NCBI GenBank assembly: GCA_033720815.1
Contig: JAWWBT010000023.1
Coordinates: 1-20,851 of the forward strand
DNA length: 20,851 nt
Direction: 5' to 3'
Origin: JAWWBS01 sp033720815
GTDB lineage: Bacteria; Pseudomonadota; Gammaproteobacteria; Natronospirales; JAJUFS01
Below the pieces are notes generated by a model. That model saw nothing but the letters and a program-made list of their open reading frames with translations, was not told the origin of the DNA and made no database searches. Of this stretch, positions 15,311 to 20,851 are shown in pieces. The position numbers and the translations under genes are program-made. Within the stretch, counting starts at the first letter, position 1. Each line of letters opens with the position of its first letter.

Positions 15311-16214
15311 GTTGGACGACATGAAGCTCGCCATTGGCCCGATTCCGTATTTCTGGTCAAAGCAGGACGTGATGGATTTTTACAAGCGCCTTGCTGACAT
15401 GCCGGTCGATACGGTCTACCTCGGTGAAACCGTCTGCTCGAAACGTCGCCAGCTGGTGGCGTCCGACTGGCTCGCCCTGGCGCGCGACCTTGAGGCGGCT
15501 GGCAAGGAAGCCGTGCTTTCCACGCTGGTGTTGATCGAAGCCGGTTCCGAACTGTCGACCCTGAAATCACTTGCGGGCAACGGTCAGTTCATGATCGAGG
15601 CGAATGACCTGGCCGGCATAGATGCGGCGTGCGAAAACCGTATGGAATTCGTGACCGGGCCGACCGTGAACATCTACAACGGGCGCACGCTGTCGCTACT
15701 CGCTTCACGGGGCCTGCATCGCTGGGTGCCGCCGGTGGAATTGTCGGGTGATGCCATCAGGTCAATCCTCGATGAATTTTCCGCGCTTCGTGGTCACGAC
15801 GCCAGGCATCGCATTGAAACCGAGATCTTCACGTACGGGCGCTTGCCGCTGGCACACTCGGCGCGCTGCTTCACCGCGCGTCACCATGATCGCCCCAAGG
15901 ATGCCTGCGGTTTTGTTTGCCTGGAACATCCCGAAGGATTGCGTACCCGCACGCGCGATGATGAACCCTTCCTGCGCATGAACGGTATCCAGGTGCAGTC
16001 AGATGCCATTCATGCGGTGCAGGATATCGCCTCGCTCCGCGCTGCCGGTGCAACAGGTGTCCGGCTTTCGCCGACGGATGACGACAGCTTCTTCGCAGCC
16101 ATCGCGACCTATTCCCGCTGGCTTGCCGACGAGCCGGCAAGCCTGGGTCGCGAAGATCTCGTTGCCGGTTACTGGTTCGACGAGCCGGGCATGAACCCTG
16201 CCCCGGGTGGTTGA
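15225..16214 (+). CDS. ubiV: O2-independent ubiquinone biosynthesis protein UbiV (U32 peptidase family)
   Basis: The U32-family partner of UbiU in oxygen-independent ring hydroxylation. Counting from the methionine of MKLAIGPIPYFW (ATG 15321), the iron-sulfur ligands are C39 in GETVCSKRR and C183, C196 and C200 in SARCFTAR through DACGFVC. C39 has the same number as in E. coli UbiV and the other three are shifted by three. Three in-frame ATGs are spaced 48 bases apart: 15225 (overlapping the ubiU stop), 15273 and 15321. The first two have identical GGAG sites created by a tandem duplication, and the third has only a weak one. I report the longest form, 329 residues; the first 32 are outside the conserved domain. 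The 3' end overlaps convergent ubiT by 46 bases. Confidence 0.93.
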   Translation: MNPSPGRETENLQELAMNPTPNQKTNERMLDDMKLAIGPIPYFWSKQDVMDFYKRLADMPVDTVYLGETVCSKRRQLVASDWLALARDLEAAGKEAVLSTLVLIEAGSELSTLKSLAGNGQFMIEANDLAGIDAACENRMEFVTGPTVNIYNGRTLSLLASRGLHRWVPPVELSGDAIRSILDEFSALRGHDARHRIETEIFTYGRLPLAHSARCFTARHHDRPKDACGFVCLEHPEGLRTRTRDDEPFLRMNGIQVQSDAIHAVQDIASLRAAGATGVRLSPTDDDSFFAAIATYSRWLADEPASLGREDLVAGYWFDEPGMNPAPGG

Positions 16215-16684
16215 GCGGGAATGCGGGCCACTACAAAGTCCAGTGCGTGACGCAGCGGTGCAGGCAGTGCGTCGATATCCGTCGCATCCAGCAGGTTCTT
16301 GATCGTAAGCCCCAGTTCCGTATCACCTTCCATTGAGAGCTGGCGATTGAAGAACAGGCTGTCGGCATCACTCTTCTTCGCGGCTAGCCAGGCAAATGCG
16401 GCGAACGGGCCGCGAATCATGACGTCTGCTGCAAGTCCGGGTGTGGCCTTGAGCTGCCCCTGCTGCAGGGTGAACCCGAGGCGGATGCCAAGGTCATCCA
16501 CGCAGATGGCAACTTCACGGTTCTCGAGTTCAACCAGGTCGCCGCCTGCGATGGCCTCCGCGAGCACATGGCGCACAACGCGTTCACTGATGACTCGCAA
16601 GGGGGCACCAGGGAGCCTGCTAACCACCTCGCCGATGCTGTCGGGCAGGCGCGGACAGTCTTTCGCGGAATCATCCTGCTGCAT
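16169..16684 (-). CDS. ubiT: Ubiquinone biosynthesis accessory factor UbiT (SCP2 domain)
   Basis: A 171-residue protein with an SCP2 sterol-carrier domain, matching E. coli UbiT (YhbT). The core reads KKSDADSLFFNRQLSMEGD followed by TELGLTIKNLLDA. UbiT is thought to bind the hydrophobic ubiquinone intermediates and is needed for oxygen-independent synthesis together with UbiU and UbiV. An N-terminal segment (about 1-45) precedes the domain. The ATG at 16684 has AGGAGG five bases upstream; a GTG one codon earlier is less well spaced. It is transcribed from the second FNR-type promoter region, divergent from the chorismate mutase gene, and its last 46 bases overlap the end of ubiV tail to tail. 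Confidence 0.93.
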   Translation of the reverse strand: MQQDDSAKDCPRLPDSIGEVVSRLPGAPLRVISERVVRHVLAEAIAGGDLVELENREVAICVDDLGIRLGFTLQQGQLKATPGLAADVMIRGPFAAFAWLAAKKSDADSLFFNRQLSMEGDTELGLTIKNLLDATDIDALPAPLRHALDFVVARIPAQPPGAGFMPGSSNQ

Positions 16685-16709
16685 CACATCCTCCTTTCCA
16701 GATGGTTAC

Positions 16710-16779
16710 ATCTTCAGTCCTTGATTCGCGACCTGCCTTGATGGTCGTCAAGGCAGGTCGCTTCTCCTGCGCCTAGCCT
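16710..16779. promoter_or_regulatory. FNR/DNR-type promoter region with 34-base palindrome (ubiT / chorismate mutase-norB)
   Basis: The box TTGATGGTCGTCAA (16738-16751) lies inside a perfect palindrome at 16728-16761, with arms GCGACCTGCCTTGA and TCAAGGCAGGTCGC around six bases. TAGCCT (16774-16779) starts 36 bases after the box start, exactly as in the ubiU promoter, and is followed by GCAT in both. A minus-strand -10 for ubiT at the mirrored position would be GAAGAT (16715-16710), a weaker match. Start points would be near 16786 and 16703. Confidence 0.75.
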
Positions 16780-16810
16780 GCATTCATTTCCCGTAATGGA
16801 GGGCAAGGGC

Positions 16811-17167
16811 ATGACGACGCACTGGACCCTGCTGGAGCAGCGAGCACGACTCAGGCAGATCGACACACAGCTGATTGTCCTGCTCGCCAGGCGCTTCGAA
16901 ATCATGCGCGAGATTCGCGACTGGAAGAAGTTGATGGGAGTGCCACTGGTCGATGCACGGCGAGAAGAAGACGTGCTCAGGCACTGCAAGGATCTTGGCA
17001 GTTCACTCGGTGTGCCGGAATCACTGCTTGATTCCCTCTATTCACAACTCTTTGAAGCGGTTCGCGGTCCCCTGGGAGACGACGTAAATCGTCCCGGCTT
17101 GACCGATATCAAGGCCGACTCCCTGCAAGACACCGAAAATTGCGCCCAAGCGCCGGGCAACCGGTGA
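16811..17167 (+). CDS. Stand-alone chorismate mutase-like protein (CM type II, AroQ fold)
   Basis: A 118-residue, all-helical CM_2-family protein not fused to prephenate dehydratase or dehydrogenase. Ungapped alignment to the E. coli chorismate mutase domain gives R11, R28, K39, D48, R51 and E52 at identical numbers (QRARLRQID, LLARRFE, DWKKL, VDARRE). Helix 3 aligns through L76 and E82. The position of catalytic Q88 is L88. The last 30 residues are polar and unlike the family. Chorismate mutases make prephenate, while related enzymes such as PchB split isochorismate, so the reaction here is open. The ATG at 16811 has GGAGGG seven bases upstream. It lies between the FNR-type promoter and norB, 24 bases from the latter, so they are very likely one operon. 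Confidence 0.85.
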   Translation: MTTHWTLLEQRARLRQIDTQLIVLLARRFEIMREIRDWKKLMGVPLVDARREEDVLRHCKDLGSSLGVPESLLDSLYSQLFEAVRGPLGDDVNRPGLTDIKADSLQDTENCAQAPGNR

Positions 17168-17191
17168 TTTCTACTGGAAGAGGTAAGTGTC

Positions 17192-19477
17192 ATGACTGAG
17201 ACGAAACGGCTGTGGTGGACGCTGGCAGCCATAATGGCAGTGTCCTTTGGCATCCTCGGCTGGATGGGCGGTGAGATCTACCGCACCATGCCGCCGGTGC
17301 CGCAAGCGTATGTCGCCGATGGCGGCATGACCATCTACACGAAGGATGATATCCAGAAGGGTCGCCAGGTCTGGCAATCCACTGGTGGTCACCAGCAGGG
17401 TTCCATCTGGGGACACGGCGCCTATGTCGCGCCGGACTGGACTGCGGACTGGCTGCATCGTGAAGCGGTCGCGCTGCTCGATATCTGGGCGGAGCAGGAC
17501 TACGGCGTGAAGTTCGAAGCGCTGGATATCGAAGAACAGGCGGGTCTCGAAGCGCGCCTGAAATCGGAAATGCGCAGCAACACCTACGACGAGAAGTCGG
17601 ATACGGTGAGCATCTCGAACGATCGTGCCATGGCAATCATGCAGACGGCGGCGCACTACGCACGCCTCTTCAGCGATGATCCAGCACTTGAAGGACTGCG
17701 TGAAGATTACGCCATCCGCAACAACCCGGTCGAAGATCCGCAGCGCCGTGAAGCACTGGGCGCGTTCTTCTTCTGGAGTGCCTGGGCCGCAACGACCAAC
17801 CGTCCGAACGATACGATTACCTACACGGCCAACTGGCCGTCGGAACCGCTGGTCGGCAATACACCGACGGGTGCGGCGTTCATGTGGACGATGATTTCCA
17901 TCCTGCTGCTCCTGGCCGGCATTGGCGCACTGGTGTGGTGGCATGCGAAAACGTCGGAGAAGATCGAGCATCCAACACCGCCGCAGATCGATCCGCTCCA
18001 CAACCTGAAGCCGACACCGTCGATGAAGGCGACGATCAAGTACTTCTTTGTCGTCGCGGCATTGTTCGGTGTGCAGGTATTGCTCGGTGCGATCACCGCG
18101 CACTACGCGGTCGAAGGTCACGCCTTCTACGGTTTCAACCTGGCCGATGTGTTGCCGTATGCCGTCACGCGCACCTGGCACACGCAGCTTGCGGTGTTCT
18201 GGATTGCAACCGCCTGGTTGGCGACCGGCCTTTACATTGCGCCGGCGATTTCCGGGCATGAACCGAAATTCCAGCGCTTCGGCGTGAACTTCCTGTTCGT
18301 CTGTCTGCTGATCATCGTGGTGGGCTCGATGGCGGGACAGTGGTTCGCCGTGATGCAGAAGATGGGCCTGGACATCAACTTCTGGTTCGGTCACCAGGGT
18401 TACGAGTATGTCGATCTTGGCCGCTTCTGGCAGATCTTCCTGTTCATCGGCCTGATGCTCTGGCTGGTGCTGATGGGCCGTGCACTCTGGCCTGCGCTCA
18501 AGAACAAGGACGAAGGGCGTCCGCTGGTGATCATCCTGTTCCTGTCGGTCATCGCCATCGGCCTGTTCTATGGTGCCGGCCTGATGTGGGGTCAGCACAC
18601 GCATCTCGCCATTGTCGAGTACTGGCGCTGGTGGGTGGTGCACCTGTGGGTTGAAGGCTTCTTCGAAGTGTTCGCTACCGCAGTCATTGCCTTCCTGTTC
18701 ACGCGCCTGGGCCTGGTGAAGACGAGCCATGCGGTGACGGCGATCCTGTTCGCCACGATCATCTTCCTCACCGGTGGCATCCTCGGCACCTTCCATCACC
18801 TGTACTTCACGGGCACGCCGACCGGCGTGATCGCGCTGGGTGCAACCTTCTCGGCGCTGGAAGTGGTACCGCTGGTACTGATCGGCTTCGAGGCATGGGA
18901 AAACTACAAGCTGTCGAAGGCCGCTCCCTGGGTCGAACGCTACAAGTGGCCGATCCTGTTCTTCATCGCGGTCGCGTTCTGGAACCTGGTGGGTGCAGGC
19001 CTGTTCGGCTTCCTCATCAACCCGCCGCTGGCGCTGTACTACATGCAGGGCCTGAACACGACGGCACTGCATGGCCACACGGCACTGTTCGGTGTGTACG
19101 GCATGCTGGGTATCGGCCTGATGCTCTTCTGCCTGCGTGGCCTGACGTATCGCCAGGAATGGAACGAAGGCCTGCTGAAGACGGCATTCTGGAGCCTGAA
19201 CGGTGGCCTCGCTGCAATGGCACTGTTCAGCCTGCTGCCGATGGGTCTCTACCAGGTGTGGGCGAGCGTGACCGAAGGCTTCTGGTTCGCACGTTCGGCC
19301 GAGTTCATGCAGCAGCCGCTGATGCACGCCTTCGTGTGGATGCGCGTACCGGGCGACATCCTGTTCAGCGTGGGTGTGCTGGCGATTGCCTGGTTCGTGT
19401 TCCGCCTCTTCATCGGTCCGAAGGGTCGTCGCCAGGAACAGCCGGTGGCAACGGATGGAGTCGTGAGCGCGGAATAA
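17192..19477 (+). CDS. norB: Quinol-dependent nitric oxide reductase (qNor)
   Basis: A 761-residue single-subunit enzyme reducing 2 NO to N2O with electrons from quinol, in the inner membrane. An N-terminal helix (about 8-27) and a periplasmic domain of about 200 residues resembling fused NorC without a heme c CxxCH motif precede the 12-helix NorB core. Heme and FeB ligand candidates are H330 in RTWHTQLAV, H484 and E488 in VVHLWVEGFFEVF, H535-H536 in GTFHHLYFTG, and H627 and H629 in LHGHTALFGVYG. Length and fusion identify the quinol type rather than the cytochrome c type. The ATG at 17192 has GGAAGAGG upstream. It is the last gene of its operon and is followed by a strong terminator. No norQ or norD is nearby. 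Confidence 0.96.
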   Translation: MTETKRLWWTLAAIMAVSFGILGWMGGEIYRTMPPVPQAYVADGGMTIYTKDDIQKGRQVWQSTGGHQQGSIWGHGAYVAPDWTADWLHREAVALLDIWAEQDYGVKFEALDIEEQAGLEARLKSEMRSNTYDEKSDTVSISNDRAMAIMQTAAHYARLFSDDPALEGLREDYAIRNNPVEDPQRREALGAFFFWSAWAATTNRPNDTITYTANWPSEPLVGNTPTGAAFMWTMISILLLLAGIGALVWWHAKTSEKIEHPTPPQIDPLHNLKPTPSMKATIKYFFVVAALFGVQVLLGAITAHYAVEGHAFYGFNLADVLPYAVTRTWHTQLAVFWIATAWLATGLYIAPAISGHEPKFQRFGVNFLFVCLLIIVVGSMAGQWFAVMQKMGLDINFWFGHQGYEYVDLGRFWQIFLFIGLMLWLVLMGRALWPALKNKDEGRPLVIILFLSVIAIGLFYGAGLMWGQHTHLAIVEYWRWWVVHLWVEGFFEVFATAVIAFLFTRLGLVKTSHAVTAILFATIIFLTGGILGTFHHLYFTGTPTGVIALGATFSALEVVPLVLIGFEAWENYKLSKAAPWVERYKWPILFFIAVAFWNLVGAGLFGFLINPPLALYYMQGLNTTALHGHTALFGVYGMLGIGLMLFCLRGLTYRQEWNEGLLKTAFWSLNGGLAAMALFSLLPMGLYQVWASVTEGFWFARSAEFMQQPLMHAFVWMRVPGDILFSVGVLAIAWFVFRLFIGPKGRRQEQPVATDGVVSAE

Positions 19478-19522
19478 TCACTCTTCCAGATACGCACTCA
19501 CGAACCCAGGGACGGGAACATG

Positions 19523-19552
19523 CGCCGCGGCAGGATGCCGCGGCGTTTTTTT
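19523..19552 (+). terminator. Intrinsic terminator of norB
   Basis: The ten-bp perfect stem CGCCGCGGCA (19523-19532) with TGCCGCGGCG (19536-19545) closes a three-base loop and is followed by seven T residues. It lies 45 bases after the norB stop and isolates the sensor gene that follows. Confidence 0.93.
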
Positions 19553-19617
19553 CTGGCGAAGCAGGCTAGTTGATACTCCCGTAACAATTTGTGACTTTCT
19601 GTATTCCGGGGCACGGT

Positions 19618-19623
19618 TATAGT
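19618..19623 (+). promoter_or_regulatory. Possible -10 element for the membrane sensor gene
   Basis: TATAGT lies 33 bases before the ATG at 19657. No convincing -35 hexamer lies at the right distance: TTGTGA is 23 bases upstream, which is too far. It follows the norB terminator, so a promoter is expected here. Confidence 0.4.
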
Positions 19624-19656
19624 TTCCAATCATGCATTCGGGTTAACAGGGGCACT

Positions 19657-20851
19657 ATGGTTATCCGCAGCGAAACCTGGCGACACCGCCTGAGGGGCGC
19701 GGCATACCTCTTCCTCCTGGCGATCCTGGTTACCGTTGTCGTGCATGTCCTGCGGGGATTCTTCGGGGCTGCAGAGGCGCATGCGGGACACCTGCCTTCG
19801 ATAGTCGGTCTTGCGCTGGCTGCCATCGGGCTTCTCGCCCACCTGCGCGGCCATCCGCGGTTGGCCTTCCCGATCGGTGTGCTCGTCTGCATCCTGGGTT
19901 CACTCGGACTGCTTTCCCTGTTGCTGGCCTACGGCGGCTTTGCCACTCCGGTGACACGTTTGGGCATGTTTGTCCTGGAGCGCGTTTCGATTTCCCTGAA
20001 TATCGTGGGCCCCCTGGCGTTCCTGGGCCTGGTGATCGCCGGGCTTGCACGGTATCGCGATCGGCAGTCCTTCCTCGACATGGCGTTGGCGGTAACCGGT
20101 GTCAGTTCGCTTGCCCTGCTTGCAGAGTGGCTGGGGAATATCGGCTTCCAGAGCCTCGATGTCGGCAGCCTGCAACATGGTGCGAGCGAAATCGAAGTGC
20201 TCGTGATGTTGCTCTTCAACGTCGGGCTCGCATTGAAGGTGCTTTCAGCTGACGACGCGGATTTTCGTCGACGAGGCATGTTCCTGCCGCATTTCGCATT
20301 CCTGCTGGTGCTCGCGTCGAGTTTCAACCTCTGGATGTTTCTCGTGGAGAAGGAGCAGGCAATTGTCTACGACCAGACGCTCGATCATGCATCCCGGGTA
20401 GAGGCCGTATTGCTGGAACGCCAATCTGATCGCCTGATGGCGCTGATGCGAATGGCACGCCGTTACGAAAGCTCCGGTGGAACCATCACTCGGGAGCAAT
20501 GGCAGTCGGATGCGCGACGTTACCTGGCTGCCTACCATGAACTGGTTGCGCTCGGTGTGGTGACACCGGACAAGGTGATCCGCTGGGGAATAACCCGCAG
20601 CAATCCGGATTTCGGTGTCGGTCGCTCCTATGGCAGTGACCCGGAGCGAGCAAGGATCCTGCGAGAAACAAGGGAAAGCAATGAACCCCTGTTGAGCCCG
20701 CCGCTAGACCTGTTTCCGGACCAGGCAGGCCAGATTGCCGTGCTCCCGCTTTACGACGGTGACGACTTTCTCGGCTGGCTGATAGGGTCCATTGGCTTCG
20801 ACAATCTCCTGAACCGGATCGTTGACGACGTGGCGCGCGAATATGCCATCC
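19657..20851 (+). CDS. Membrane sensor protein with CHASE-like domain (partial, C-terminus missing)
   Basis: An open frame of 398 codons runs off the right edge. The ATG at 19657 has AGGGG four bases upstream. About six hydrophobic helices occupy residues 12-215, forming a MASE-like membrane sensor. A further helix follows near 208-226 (FLPHFAFLLVLASSFNLWMF). A segment of about 165 residues then shows CHASE-domain features, including VEAVLLERQSDRLMALMRMA, a conserved ELVALGVVTPDKVIRWG and GRSYGSDPERARIL. Proteins of this layout usually end in a histidine kinase or GGDEF/EAL output, which is not in the window, so I do not name the output. It follows norB after a terminator and has its own likely promoter. 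A functional link to NO respiration is possible but not shown. Confidence 0.75.
   Translation, partial: MVIRSETWRHRLRGAAYLFLLAILVTVVVHVLRGFFGAAEAHAGHLPSIVGLALAAIGLLAHLRGHPRLAFPIGVLVCILGSLGLLSLLLAYGGFATPVTRLGMFVLERVSISLNIVGPLAFLGLVIAGLARYRDRQSFLDMALAVTGVSSLALLAEWLGNIGFQSLDVGSLQHGASEIEVLVMLLFNVGLALKVLSADDADFRRRGMFLPHFAFLLVLASSFNLWMFLVEKEQAIVYDQTLDHASRVEAVLLERQSDRLMALMRMARRYESSGGTITREQWQSDARRYLAAYHELVALGVVTPDKVIRWGITRSNPDFGVGRSYGSDPERARILRETRESNEPLLSPPLDLFPDQAGQIAVLPLYDGDDFLGWLIGSIGFDNLLNRIVDDVAREYAI

Noticed and set aside
16189..16212. A third copy of the ubiV start repeat at the end of ubiV (ATGAACCCTGCCCCGGGTGG, encoding MNPAPGG).
   Set aside because: The match beyond ATGAACCC is poor, and ATGAACCC also occurs by chance at 15961, so a true repeat is not supported.
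17171..19327. A 718-codon open frame antisense to norB, rich in H, R, Q and E.
   Set aside because: norB on the other strand has unmistakable family motifs and a ribosome-binding site. The antisense product has a composition expected from reading GC-rich membrane-protein codons backwards and no recognisable domain.

Overview
The window looks like a chromosomal segment of a GC-rich gammaproteobacterium. The block gloB / yafS / rnhA / dnaQ at the left end has the arrangement known from Escherichia coli and relatives. UbiU, UbiV and UbiT resemble the E. coli proteins closely enough that iron-sulfur ligand numbers coincide. I cannot name a genus. No transposase, integrase, CRISPR array or rRNA is visible. 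No stretch longer than about 220 bases lacks a gene, apart from regulatory sequence and a tRNA.

Region 1 (1-2900) is housekeeping. It holds the N-terminus of a lipoprotein (probably MltD, cut by the window edge) and glyoxalase II on the minus strand. Facing away from them are a YafS-type methyltransferase, RNase HI and the DNA polymerase III epsilon subunit on the plus strand. It ends in a strong bidirectional terminator. Region 2 (2917-10304, minus strand) is a ten-gene Mrp-type cation/proton antiporter operon in which every gene overlaps the next. The order E-F-G-(MrpA C-terminal module)-B-C-D resembles archaeal MBH/MBX modules rather than Bacillus mrpABCDEFG. Two further MrpD/NuoN-like subunits and a small two-helix protein follow. 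There is no classical MrpA N-terminal half and no hydrogenase or NADH module. Region 3 (10305-12170) holds the operon promoter, a terminator, tRNA-Val(CAC) with its own promoter, and a ManB-type phosphomannomutase.

Region 4 (12177-19552) is the most interesting part and looks like an anaerobic or nitric-oxide-response island. One divergent promoter region separates DUF2249 / NnrS-like / DGC-domain genes (minus) from ubiU-ubiV (plus, O2-independent ubiquinone hydroxylation). A second separates ubiT (minus, SCP2-domain partner) from a stand-alone chorismate-mutase-like gene and quinol-type norB (plus). Both regions contain a TTGAT-N4-GTCAA box of the CRP/FNR family (FNR/DNR/NnrR type). In both, the TAGCCT hexamer starts exactly 36 bases from the start of the box, as expected for class II activation at -41.5. 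The first box has a mirrored copy of this layout on the other strand. A reasonable model is that loss of oxygen or presence of NO switches on both the O2-independent supply of ubiquinone and the quinol-consuming NO reductase, together with three poorly characterised accessory proteins.

Region 5 (19553-20851) contains the N-terminal 398 codons of a membrane sensor with a CHASE-like extracytoplasmic domain, running off the right edge.
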